Shown piece after piece: positions 52,738-60,778 of a stretch of DNA of 64,000 nt (positions within the stretch are counted from its first letter, which is position 1; the number at the start of each line of letters is the position of its first letter). The notes under the pieces are model-generated. The model saw only the letters and a program-made list of their open reading frames with translations, searched no databases and was not told where the DNA came from. The position numbers were made by a program, and so were the translations under genes. Source of the stretch: an uncultured Clostridia bacterium (lineage in GTDB: Bacteria; Bacillota; Clostridia; Oscillospirales; CAG-272); the NCBI GenBank assembly GCA_944381115.1, contig CALWJV010000005.1:23816-87815 (forward strand), read 5' to 3'.

Positions 52738-53361
52738 TTATCGTATGAAATTAGTTTTTACAGCCGCTTCTTTTTCAGGGACGTTTATTCCCGCTGACTT
52801 ACCTGCTTCAAAACATTTGAGCATAAATGCCATGTTTTTTGCGAGTGTCCTCATTGTCTGAAGACCTTCTTCATCCTTTTCCGCTTCCTCAGCACTGTTG
52901 CCGTGTATCTGATTCCAGTATTGAGACGACACTATCGGCATACACGATATTGTAAAGTATTTGTTGATCTCGTCAAACGCCGCCGACGCACCGCCTCTTC
53001 TGCAACTTACGGCTGCCGCTGCCGGTTTCATATAAAATATATTTTTGTCACCTGAATAAAATACTCTATCCATAAAACTGGACATCGCTCCGGATATCGC
53101 CGCATAATGCACAGGAGAACCGAAAACGAATCCATCAAACCCGCTCGCAATCGAATTAAAACGGTTTACTGCGTCATCTCTGAAGCATTTCCCGTCCTTT
53201 CTGCATGCACCGCAACCTATACAACCCGCGATAGGATCGTTACCTATCCAAAAAATTTCCGATCCTATTCCTTCTTTTCTGAGCGTAACCGCTATTTCGG
53301 TAAGCGCTCTGTTCGTTGCCCCGTTTTTATGCGGTCCTCCGTTTACAAGTAAAACTTTCAT
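52738..53361 (-). CDS. NAD(P)H-dependent flavin oxidoreductase (iron-sulfur flavoprotein-like)
   Basis: This 207-residue flavodoxin-fold protein has the FMN phosphate loop NGGPHKNGATNRAL (about 7-20) and a cysteine cluster GCIGCGACRKDGKCFRDD (about 46-63), typical of iron-sulfur flavoproteins or the NAD(P)H-dependent FMN reductase group. GSPVHYAAISG (about 80) binds the flavin ring. It could reduce quinones, nitro compounds or metals. The SD is AAGGA. It is 43 bases downstream of the serpin-like gene and may share its transcript. Confidence 0.88.
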   Translation of the reverse strand: MKVLLVNGGPHKNGATNRALTEIAVTLRKEGIGSEIFWIGNDPIAGCIGCGACRKDGKCFRDDAVNRFNSIASGFDGFVFGSPVHYAAISGAMSSFMDRVFYSGDKNIFYMKPAAAAVSCRRGGASAAFDEINKYFTISCMPIVSSQYWNQIHGNSAEEAEKDEEGLQTMRTLAKNMAFMLKCFEAGKSAGINVPEKEAAVKTNFIR

Positions 53362-53404
53362 ATAATTTTCCTTTCTTAAAAAACATTGATATTAAAATTT
53401 TAAA

Positions 53405-54658
53405 TTACGGATCCACAACTGTGCCAAGCGTAAGTGGAATGCCGTTTGAATCGTAAATTATAAATACAAACGGTTTGTCAAATGTTTCCCCTTGAAAAAT
53501 CTCTTGTGGTATATCGGTCTTTTCAGCCGGCTCTTCAGGTGCCGAAGAGGAGGTACTGATTCCGTTTTCGTTAAATGTAACTGAAGTAATGTTCAAAATC
53601 TTTTCGAGTGGGAAATCAGTACTCTCTGTTTCTTTTGCAACGGATTTTTCAAAAACAGATTTTACATTCATCGCTTTTAATGCAGGAACAGTATCTGATA
53701 AATATGTAAAGGAAAACTCAGGGATTTTTATCCCGAACGAGGATGTGACTTCTTTTTTTATAAAACAGTTTTTTAAAGTATCGGCATCAAGCGACTGCAC
53801 AAGTTGGTCAAGTGTTACCCCGGTTTTCGGCATGAGTGCTATAAAAGTATACCCGTTATCAAGTTTTTTTGCAATACCAGTAGATTTTTCAGTTGACGCC
53901 CGGAGCGACTCAGTTGAAATAAGAAAATCTACCTCTTTTTCACTGCCCGAAGTTTTAAATATACCCGACTCTTTTGCGCAAAAACCTTTCTCAAAACTAC
54001 CGGTAATCGATACTGTGTCTGCGACCAATGAGTAACTGTCTGCCGTGCATTTTGCATCTGCGGTAAATTCCTGTATTCCCAGTTTTACCTTGACCCACTC
54101 TGTAAGAAGTATGTTTACATTTCCCTCGGCAAAACTTGAACGGTAGGCATCTGCTCCGTAGTAATCTGCATTCACCTGTAAAAATGTTTTCGAAGGCGTA
54201 TAGCCCTCCTTATCTGAATTTAACCTGAAGGACGTGTAAACGGAAACATTTGATTCCTGCTTAATAATATGGGCAAACGTAGCATTATATTCGTTAAGCG
54301 CGGTGATCTTCAGATCTCCGAGCATATGTAAAATTTCTGTCTGATTTTTATCTGACATTGAATTGGCAATAAGCGAAACGGAAAACACAGAAGAAATCGG
54401 AGACACCGCTGAATTTACCTTTCCTGAAAGGGATTTTACCGATACAGCGGAGATCATTTTTCTTAAAATATTATAATAAGCAGTATCCGGCAAGCGCTCC
54501 GCTATTACTTGCGGACTTATCCCGATCATTAGGTCGCTCTGTGTAAAATCTCCGTTTTCGTTCTGGCTTCTATCACCGCTTGAACAGCCAAACACAAAAC
54601 TGCAAAATGTAATTACCGCCAAAAATACACTTATAGTTTTTATATAAATCTTTTTCAC
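53405..54658 (-). CDS. Divergent serpin-family lipoprotein
   Basis: The 417-residue protein has a signal peptide with lipobox-like FVFGC (about 21-25), so it should be anchored on the cell surface. The rest matches the serpin order. SAVSPISSVFSVSLIANSM (about 83) is like the SPLSI..AL segment. NADYYGADAYRSSFAEGNVNILLTEWV (about 165) is like helix F. FTFIALMP-like and SFGIKIPEFSF segments follow. The C-terminus PFVFIIYDSNGIPLTLGTVVDP matches the final strands. The reactive loop has NENGISTSSSAPEEPAEK, with small residues in the hinge, so inhibitory function is possible. Start is GTG with AGGAGG. Target protease unknown. Confidence 0.8.
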   Translation of the reverse strand: MKKIYIKTISVFLAVITFCSFVFGCSSGDRSQNENGDFTQSDLMIGISPQVIAERLPDTAYYNILRKMISAVSVKSLSGKVNSAVSPISSVFSVSLIANSMSDKNQTEILHMLGDLKITALNEYNATFAHIIKQESNVSVYTSFRLNSDKEGYTPSKTFLQVNADYYGADAYRSSFAEGNVNILLTEWVKVKLGIQEFTADAKCTADSYSLVADTVSITGSFEKGFCAKESGIFKTSGSEKEVDFLISTESLRASTEKSTGIAKKLDNGYTFIALMPKTGVTLDQLVQSLDADTLKNCFIKKEVTSSFGIKIPEFSFTYLSDTVPALKAMNVKSVFEKSVAKETESTDFPLEKILNITSVTFNENGISTSSSAPEEPAEKTDIPQEIFQGETFDKPFVFIIYDSNGIPLTLGTVVDP

Positions 54659-54836
54659 ATTTACCTCCTACTTTTGCACTGTTGCAATACTCTTGAAAAA
54701 GAGAACCCATGGATGCTAATTTCTGTAAACACCTCTTTGCGGCGTATAAATTATCGGTTTTACGATTTTTTTATTTTTAATCAGTTATTATTTTTTCATA
54801 GGACAAATATAAATAACATCAGATAAAATTAGTTTT

Positions 54837-55799
54837 TTAAAAAGACATCCGCGTGTTTTTTCTCCAATAATTCAGCGTATCTTTTATAGTATCATCAAGA
54901 CTGATTTTCGGCTCCCAACCGGTATCATTTTTTATTTTGCTTATATCTGCAACATGCAGCGGCACATCAGACGGTCTCATCCTGCTTTCATCCCGTTTTA
55001 CCTCTATCGGTATCTCTGAATGATCGAGTATCATATCAAGAAGCGCGGAAATTTTGACTGCCTTTCCTCTGCCCACATTATATGTTTGTCCGCTCTTTCC
55101 TTTTTCGGCAAGGAGAAGGTATGCTTTTACTATATCCCTGACATCTGTAAAATCTCTCATGGCTTCAAGGTTTCCGACCGAAATGACCGCCGATTTTTTT
55201 CCTGCTTCTATATCTGCTACCTGCTTACAAAAGTCAGAAACCACAAAAGACGGGCTTTGCTTCGGTCCGGTGTGGTTAAATGCCCTGACGGTTATTATAT
55301 CCAATCCGAAACTTCCAGAATATATTTTACCCAACCCATTTTGGGTGAGTTTTGAAAGAGCATACAAATTTTCAGGCACACAGACACGGTCTTCTTTTAT
55401 CGGACATTCTTCCGGTTTTACCTTACCGTACTCCTCGGCAGATCCGATAAGCAGTATTTTGGTTTTATTTCCTTTTTCATAAAGGGTCCTGCATGCTTCA
55501 AGCACATTAAGCGCACCGATAATATTCACATTTAGTGTAAGCCGAGGATTTTCCCATGAAAGTTTAACCGAACTTTGTGCCGCCAAATGAAATATTACAT
55601 CCGGGTTTACATCAGATATAACCGCTTCCGTTTCAATTGATGAGGTAACATCCATATCATAAACTGTCGCTGCGCCTTTTTCTGTTTTTTCATGAGGCAG
55701 TTTGGTAAGGAAGACTTTGTATCCTTGGTTTAAGAGTTCTTCCGAAAGATAGCCGCCGACAAATCCCGCAGCACCGATTATAAGGGCTTTCTTTGACAT
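54837..55799 (-). CDS. rmd: GDP-4-keto-6-deoxy-D-mannose reductase (GDP-D-rhamnose synthesis)
   Basis: This 320-residue short-chain dehydrogenase has the NAD(P) loop GAAGFVGGYL (8-17), IFHLAAQSSV (about 70), the YxxxK pair in YALSKLTQNG (about 145) and FNHTGPKQSPSFVVSDF, typical of Rmd. It would reduce the product of the upstream Gmd to GDP-D-rhamnose; a fucose-type Fcl reductase is the alternative but would normally carry an epimerase motif that I do not see. It lies about 100 bases after gmd with a hairpin between. Confidence 0.88.
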   Translation of the reverse strand: MSKKALIIGAAGFVGGYLSEELLNQGYKVFLTKLPHEKTEKGAATVYDMDVTSSIETEAVISDVNPDVIFHLAAQSSVKLSWENPRLTLNVNIIGALNVLEACRTLYEKGNKTKILLIGSAEEYGKVKPEECPIKEDRVCVPENLYALSKLTQNGLGKIYSGSFGLDIITVRAFNHTGPKQSPSFVVSDFCKQVADIEAGKKSAVISVGNLEAMRDFTDVRDIVKAYLLLAEKGKSGQTYNVGRGKAVKISALLDMILDHSEIPIEVKRDESRMRPSDVPLHVADISKIKNDTGWEPKISLDDTIKDTLNYWRKNTRMSF

Positions 55800-55850
55800 A
55801 ATTTTTCCTTTCTTACGGTAAAAACGAAAATAAAATAATTAACTTAAATC

Positions 55851-55890
55851 CGGGCTGCTTCATTAGATACTTTACTAATAAAACAACCCG
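55851..55890 (-). terminator. Intercistronic hairpin between gmd and rmd
   Basis: Arms 55875-55890 and 55851-55866 form a 16-bp stem with an 8-base loop. Three positions are U-G pairs in minus-strand RNA but mismatches in plus-strand RNA, so the structure belongs to the gmd-rmd transcript. The U-tract after it is weak, suggesting partial termination or mRNA stabilisation. Confidence 0.75.
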
Positions 55891-55900
55891 TTTTCAAACA

Positions 55901-56935
55901 TTAATCAAGAGATGATATCTTTATCTCTTTTTCGACAAGCGCCATATCATTGTTTACCATTCGGGTAACAAGTTCTTTGAAATTTATTTTGCGTTTCCAG
56001 CCTAATTTTGTCTCCGCTTTGGTAGGGTCACCGAGAAGTATATCAACCTCGGCGGGGCGGAAAAACTTAGGATTTACTTTTACAACCGTTTTCCCGTTTG
56101 CTTTGTTGACTGCTGTCTCTTCTATACCTCTTCCTTTCCATTCAAGGTCAATACCGGCTGCTTTGAATGCGGTATCAACAAACTCTCTTACCGTTCTGGT
56201 TTCATTTGTTGCTATTACATAATCATCCGGCTTTTCCTGCTGTATCATAAGCCACATAGCGTAAACATAGTCCTTTGAGTGTCCCCAATCGCGCCTGCTG
56301 TCCATGTTTCCAAGTTCGACATATTCCTGAAGTCCGTACTTGATCCTTGCCACAGCATATGTGATTTTCCTGGTTACGAACTCAATTCCCCTGCGTTCGC
56401 TTTCGTGGTTGAAAAGAATACCCGAACAAGCATAAAGACCGAAACTTTCTCTGTAATTTTTTGTTATCCAGTGTCCGTAAAGTTTTGCCACTCCATAAGG
56501 GCTTCTAGGATAAAACGGGGTCGTTTCTTTCTGAGGCATTTCCTGAACAAGACCGAACATTTCAGATGTTGATGCCTGATAAAATCTTGCCGTTGGCTTT
56601 ACGGCGCGGATCGCTTCAAGCATATTCGTTACTCCCAGAGCATCTATCTCGGCTGTTGCCAGCGGCTGCTCCCAACTTGTTGCAACAAAAGACTGTGCTG
56701 CAAGATTATAAACTTCGTCCGCATCAGCGATCCTCATTGCGGACATTAACGAAATAACATCTGTCATATCTGCATATATAAAATGGATTTTATCTTTAAT
56801 ATGGCTTACATTTCCGTAATCAACAACGCTTTTGCGCCTCCAGATACCGTAAACCTCGTATCCTTTTTCAAGTAAAAGTTCAGCAAGGTAAGAACCGTCT
56901 TGCCCGGTTATTCCTGTTATAAGTGCCTTTTTCAT
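55901..56935 (-). CDS. gmd: GDP-mannose 4,6-dehydratase
   Basis: This 344-residue enzyme converts GDP-D-mannose to GDP-4-keto-6-deoxy-D-mannose. It has GITGQDGSYLAELLLEKG (about 7-24), YNLAAQSFVATSW (about 80), the STSEMFG serine loop (about 122), YPRSPYGVAKLYGHW with the YxxxK pair (about 140), RRGIEFVTRKI, and RRDWGHSKDYV. All are standard. The SD is AAAGGAGAG. Products feed surface polysaccharide or glycoprotein sugars; no glycosyltransferase is near. Confidence 0.97.
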   Translation of the reverse strand: MKKALITGITGQDGSYLAELLLEKGYEVYGIWRRKSVVDYGNVSHIKDKIHFIYADMTDVISLMSAMRIADADEVYNLAAQSFVATSWEQPLATAEIDALGVTNMLEAIRAVKPTARFYQASTSEMFGLVQEMPQKETTPFYPRSPYGVAKLYGHWITKNYRESFGLYACSGILFNHESERRGIEFVTRKITYAVARIKYGLQEYVELGNMDSRRDWGHSKDYVYAMWLMIQQEKPDDYVIATNETRTVREFVDTAFKAAGIDLEWKGRGIEETAVNKANGKTVVKVNPKFFRPAEVDILLGDPTKAETKLGWKRKINFKELVTRMVNNDMALVEKEIKISSLD

Positions 56936-57095
56936 AATACTCTCCTTTTACATATCGTCAATTAAGAAAATACCGTTCGATTTTATCATTTCGAATACAG
57001 ACACGTACATGTCTTTTCAATATTTTCCGTAAAGATTCATGATTCACTGTAAATGCATATTAGTTTTTTCTGCATAAAATACATTACGTACAAGT

Positions 57096-57124
57096 ATTAT
57101 ACCATGTTTTTCTGAATTATTCAA
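57096..57124 (-). promoter_or_regulatory. Promoter of gmd-rmd
   Basis: On the minus strand TTGAAT (57124-57119) and TATAAT (57101-57096) have a 17-base spacer. The leader to the gmd ATG is about 155 bases; no other element was recognised in it. Confidence 0.75.
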
Positions 57125-57287
57125 GTGTTTTTTTCATTTTCCTTAGAAGTAATATTTTTTAAAATTAAAATGCATGCGCTTTTTATTCGGACTTAAATAA
57201 TAATTTTTTTACTTTTTTATTTTTATTTTTGTGCGTTTTATACAAGATAACCTAAATAAATTCTACATCTTACACACCATTTCAAGG

Positions 57288-57316
57288 TTGAAAAATTTAA
57301 TGTTTTGTGATATACT
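57288..57316 (+). promoter_or_regulatory. Promoter of the solute-binding lipoprotein
   Basis: TTGAAA (57288-57293) and TATACT (57311-57316) have a 17-base spacer, about 55 bases before the ATG. The 437-bp divergent gap toward gmd otherwise holds only the gmd promoter. Confidence 0.75.
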
Positions 57317-57372
57317 GTTTATAGAGATGTGTTTTGCATGTTACATTATCAAAGAAAGGAATATGGCCATTT

Positions 57373-58908
57373 ATGAAAAAATTAAAGAAATTTACTTTAT
57401 TTTTGGCGCTGGTAATGCTTTTCACCCCTGTTTTTGTTGCGTGTAGCAATACTAACGACGATGACACAATAATTTACTGGGAACTTGGCGACGAAGGCAG
57501 ACCCGCAACCCCTGATAATCTTCCCGAAGACCTTAATTTCAACGGCTACGAAATAAAGGCTTTCTACAGAGGCGGATTTACAGATGAAGCTGAAGGTTTG
57601 GACGAAGAAGGGGCTGACCCTGTTGAAATAGTTGTTTATCAAAGAAACAGAAAGATTGAGCAGCGTCTGAACTGTAAACTGACATGGGTTCCTTCTGACG
57701 GAGCCCTTGATTCAACCGCGCAGGATATCACTACAATACTTAACACAAATACATACTATGATTTTATACTCACAACAAACAATACGATAGTAAGTAACAA
57801 AAAGAACGCTTTCCTTTGCGATCTTACAGATTCTCGTTACCTTGATTTCACACAGCCTTGGTGGTGGTCTGAATATATGGATGAGATCGCATTCGATGGA
57901 GTTACTTATAATTTTATGGTCGGGGACATCAACATAAGCAATTTTAAGAAAATGAGTGCTATGTATGTAAACTTTGACCTTGCTTTTGAACTTCTCGGAC
58001 TTGACTCAAAGGCCATTTACAAAATGGTAGATGACAAAGTATGGACAATTGAAAGATTTAATGCTCTTACGAAAGAGTGTTACAGAGATACAGACAATAA
58101 CCCGCTTATGTCCGGTGTAAAGGACCAGGGTGATATTTTCGGATTTGCATGGTCCGGAATCGAGACCGTACAGCAAATGATTTTTTCAACCTCCATTGTT
58201 GATGACTTTTATGAAAGAGATGAAGGCCAGTTCAATATAACACTGACTCTTGCAAACAACCCAGATATTCAGGAACTTTGTGAGCAACTTAAAAACCTTC
58301 TTCATAATAATGACGGTGCGTGGGACAGACGTATCAATAACGAAGTCGGTGTATCTGACTTTGACGGTCTGATTATAAAAGAATTTGCCGAAGCAAATTA
58401 CGTTTTCCTTGCACAAAGACTTACGGCTGCCTGTACTGAGCACCTTAGAGCGACATCAGTAAACTTTGGTATACTTCCTTATCCCACGCTTTATGAAGGC
58501 GACGATTACATTTCTTACGGTGAAACATCTGCAACCAGCATTTGTATTCCGATCGTTGTAAAATCTCAGGACAAATCCGCACTTGACCGTTCCGGTGCTG
58601 TCCTTGAAGCACTTTGTGCAGAGTCCTACCGCTATACAATCGATGCTTTCTATAAAGATGCGCTCCAGACGAGATATACCCGTGACCCTGACTCCGTCCG
58701 CATGATAGACATAATCTACGAATCAAGAAATAAAAACTTTATTATAGAGTATAACGGCGTCGCAAACAACGTACTCAGTAATATTTATAAATCAGTAAAA
58801 GATCCTGATGCACCAAACATTGAAACTCTGTGGGCTTCATCGGTATCTCAAGCACAGTCTGCACTTAATGCTTACATCAACGAATTGCTTGACAGCCGCA
58901 GACAGTAA
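57373..58908 (+). CDS. Extracellular solute-binding-type lipoprotein
   Basis: From ATG 57373 the protein has 511 residues. A signal peptide (MKKLKKFTLFLALVMLF) ends in a lipobox-like FVACS (about 20-24). The mature part resembles family 1 sugar-binding proteins: NFNGYEIKAFYRGGF, EIVVYQRNRKIEQRLNCKLTWVPSD, then WWWSEYMDEIAFDGVTYNFMVGD and FGILPYPTLYEGDDYISYGE near the end. It probably binds an oligosaccharide for ABC import, but no permease genes are adjacent. The SD (AAAGG) is 13 bases from this ATG. An ATG at 57363 in another frame is closer but gives only a short peptide. Confidence 0.82.
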   Translation: MKKLKKFTLFLALVMLFTPVFVACSNTNDDDTIIYWELGDEGRPATPDNLPEDLNFNGYEIKAFYRGGFTDEAEGLDEEGADPVEIVVYQRNRKIEQRLNCKLTWVPSDGALDSTAQDITTILNTNTYYDFILTTNNTIVSNKKNAFLCDLTDSRYLDFTQPWWWSEYMDEIAFDGVTYNFMVGDINISNFKKMSAMYVNFDLAFELLGLDSKAIYKMVDDKVWTIERFNALTKECYRDTDNNPLMSGVKDQGDIFGFAWSGIETVQQMIFSTSIVDDFYERDEGQFNITLTLANNPDIQELCEQLKNLLHNNDGAWDRRINNEVGVSDFDGLIIKEFAEANYVFLAQRLTAACTEHLRATSVNFGILPYPTLYEGDDYISYGETSATSICIPIVVKSQDKSALDRSGAVLEALCAESYRYTIDAFYKDALQTRYTRDPDSVRMIDIIYESRNKNFIIEYNGVANNVLSNIYKSVKDPDAPNIETLWASSVSQAQSALNAYINELLDSRRQ

Positions 58909-58924
58909 TTAATAGTGAAAAATT

Positions 58925-58961
58925 TTACGGGACTGTGAAAATACAGTCCCGTAATTTTTTT
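58925..58961. terminator. Terminator between the solute-binding gene and lexA
   Basis: TTACGGGACTGT (58925-58936) pairs perfectly with ACAGTCCCGTAA (58943-58954), loop GAAAAT, then seven T. It ends six bases before the lexA stop and mainly serves the plus-strand gene. Confidence 0.93.
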
Positions 58962-58966
58962 CAGAT

Positions 58967-59590
58967 TTATTTATAATATCTCAGACTAGCCACAACTTCA
59001 CCGACTATATATACATTATCGGCTATTATTGGCTCCATAGTGTCATTTTCCGGCTGAAGACGGTATTTACCGTTCTCTTTATAAAACCGTTTTACAGTTG
59101 CCTCATCTCCTATTCCCGCAACGACTATTTTACCGTTCTCGGCATAATCTGTCTTGCGCACGACAATTATATCTCCATCGAGTATTCCCGCATTTATCAT
59201 ACTTTCTCCTTTTATTTTCAAAGCAAAATACGTGCTGTATCTTGCCTCTGAGACGGGAATATCAAAATCAATATATCCCTCGAGGTTTTCTTCGGCAAGT
59301 ATTGGCATTCCTGCTGTTACACGGCCAATAACGGGAATTCTTTTTTTGCCGGGTACATTCTTCTTTCTTTCTCCGCTTATTTTGCCGCTGACGGTAAGCG
59401 TCCTGCTTTTACCTTGCTCTTTGTGTATCCTTCCCTGACTCTCCAGCCTTCCGAGTGCATCGTGCACCGTTGATGTGCTTTTTATATTTAATGCCGTTTG
59501 TATATCACGGATACTAGGCGCATATCCGTTTTCTTTTATGCAGGAAAGAACAAATTCCAGTATATGTTCATCTCTTTTTGCTGTTTTCAT
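58967..59590 (-). CDS. lexA: LexA repressor of the SOS response
   Basis: This 207-residue repressor has an N-terminal winged helix (about 1-65) with APSIRDIQTALNIKSTSTVHDAL, and a C-terminal self-cleaving protease domain. The cleavage pair is A93-G94 in VTAGMP, and the catalytic dyad is S130 (GESM) and K167 (ATVKRFY). RecA-stimulated cleavage derepresses repair genes. A palindromic LexA box overlaps its own -35 region, so it is autoregulated. The SD is GAGGAGGGAG. Confidence 0.97.
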   Translation of the reverse strand: MKTAKRDEHILEFVLSCIKENGYAPSIRDIQTALNIKSTSTVHDALGRLESQGRIHKEQGKSRTLTVSGKISGERKKNVPGKKRIPVIGRVTAGMPILAEENLEGYIDFDIPVSEARYSTYFALKIKGESMINAGILDGDIIVVRKTDYAENGKIVVAGIGDEATVKRFYKENGKYRLQPENDTMEPIIADNVYIVGEVVASLRYYK

Positions 59591-59679
59591 ACTCCCTCCT
59601 CAATGTAAAAGCAACACCTTCTCCGATGCTTTTTTATGAAATTTCTTATATTCATTCTATATTTTACAATTTTTCTCTG

Positions 59680-59714
59680 ATTATATTTTATCATATATCC
59701 GAACAAAAGTTCGG
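59680..59714 (-). promoter_or_regulatory. lexA promoter with LexA operator
   Basis: The palindrome CCGAAC-N4-GTTCGG lies at 59699-59714 and matches the Firmicutes SOS box core GAAC-N4-GTTC. A TATAAT (minus strand, 59685-59680) lies downstream, so the box covers the expected -35 region. No second box of this form was noticed elsewhere in the window. Confidence 0.88.
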
Positions 59715-59742
59715 AATTTTTTGTAAATATTTTTTTCTCGGT

Positions 59743-59775
59743 AAAAAAAATGCACCCTGTTGGGTGCATTTTTTA
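59743..59775 (-). terminator. Terminator after the nucleoside hydrolase gene
   Basis: AAAAAATGCACCC (59745-59757) and GGGTGCATTTTTT (59762-59774) form a perfect 13-bp stem with a 4-base loop, usable in both directions. It overlaps the stop codon of the nucleoside hydrolase and lies upstream of the lexA promoter. Confidence 0.9.
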
Positions 59776-60699
59776 TTTTTTTGTCAGTTTTTTAAAAATC
59801 TCTGTAAATATTCTGTCGCGGTTAAGTCTTCTTACGAGCAACATATGATGTCTTCCTGCATCAAAAGAATATGTATACATTGGCGTTATGATAGGTGTCG
59901 GAAGAGTTACTATGTCAGCGCTGTTTTTAAGGATCAGCACTGCCACTGCAGATATATCCCAGATTATCCTTGTACGGCAGTTACGGTCGTAGTCCGCTAT
60001 CTCTTTGATAACATTTTCACATAGATACTGTGAAAGCGGATTTTTTCCTTCAAGGTAGTATTTTAGTTCAGGCGCGTTTGTTGCAAGTGCGGTACAAACT
60101 CCGTGGCAGGGAATCTGGATAATCGGTACCTTTGAATCAAAAACGACCTGCGCAGACGGAATATCCTGCATCATATTAAATTCTTTTGTGTTACTTTGAT
60201 CCCATGCGTGTCCGCCAAGCCATATAACGACCATGTTGTTTACTATGTCCGGATTCATCTTAATGGCTGAGGCAACATTTGTTATCGCGCCGATAGCAAT
60301 AACATAAACAGTTTCTTTGCTTTCGGAAACGGTCTTGACAATATTTTCAGCCGCATCGCTGGGTACAGGCATTTTATCTTCCGTCATGAATCGTGCAGAT
60401 CCTTTGAACACAGGCACCGAAGATGCCTTTATCGGAATATCGTACCCTGTCTCGTCTATTAGTTTCATGAGTTTGAAAATCTCTCTATAACTTTTTTCCA
60501 TTCCGTCTTCGGCACTTATACTGTTGTTATTCAAAAACGGTGCGGCGTTTATAGACAGAAGTTCAACTTTCTTTCCGTTTTCAAGGATCAGCCATGATAT
60601 TGCAAATTGGTCGTCAACCTCATTAAAAGCGTCAGTATCAAGTATAACTTTTTTTACTCTGTCGCTTCTTATGTCATTTAAAACCTCACTGATTTTCAT
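59773..60699 (-). CDS. Nucleoside hydrolase
   Basis: This 308-residue enzyme belongs to the inosine-uridine nucleoside hydrolase superfamily. The calcium-binding Asp cluster is in DTDAFNEVDDQFA (D21, D23, D29, D30), a variant of the DTDPGxDD signature with an insertion. AIGAITNVASAI (about 145) and IIWDISAVAVL (about 262) supply the other metal and substrate residues. It splits ribonucleosides to base and ribose; specificity is unknown. The SD is AAAGGAT. It lies downstream of pnp by about 80 bases and may be co-transcribed. Confidence 0.9.
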   Translation of the reverse strand: MKISEVLNDIRSDRVKKVILDTDAFNEVDDQFAISWLILENGKKVELLSINAAPFLNNNSISAEDGMEKSYREIFKLMKLIDETGYDIPIKASSVPVFKGSARFMTEDKMPVPSDAAENIVKTVSESKETVYVIAIGAITNVASAIKMNPDIVNNMVVIWLGGHAWDQSNTKEFNMMQDIPSAQVVFDSKVPIIQIPCHGVCTALATNAPELKYYLEGKNPLSQYLCENVIKEIADYDRNCRTRIIWDISAVAVLILKNSADIVTLPTPIITPMYTYSFDAGRHHMLLVRRLNRDRIFTEIFKKLTKK

Positions 60700-60778
60700 G
60701 TTTATTTATCCTTTCATAAAATTTTTACCGTAAGTTTTTCCGTTATACTACCTTTTAAATTTTTGCGTTTTTCCAAGC

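Noticed and set aside
57231..57446. Short frame with ATG at 57363 and a good SD before the solute-binding gene
   Set aside because: It overlaps the lipoprotein signal sequence in another frame, stops after about 27 codons and looks like an out-of-frame copy of it; the lipoprotein start at 57373 has clear signal-peptide features.
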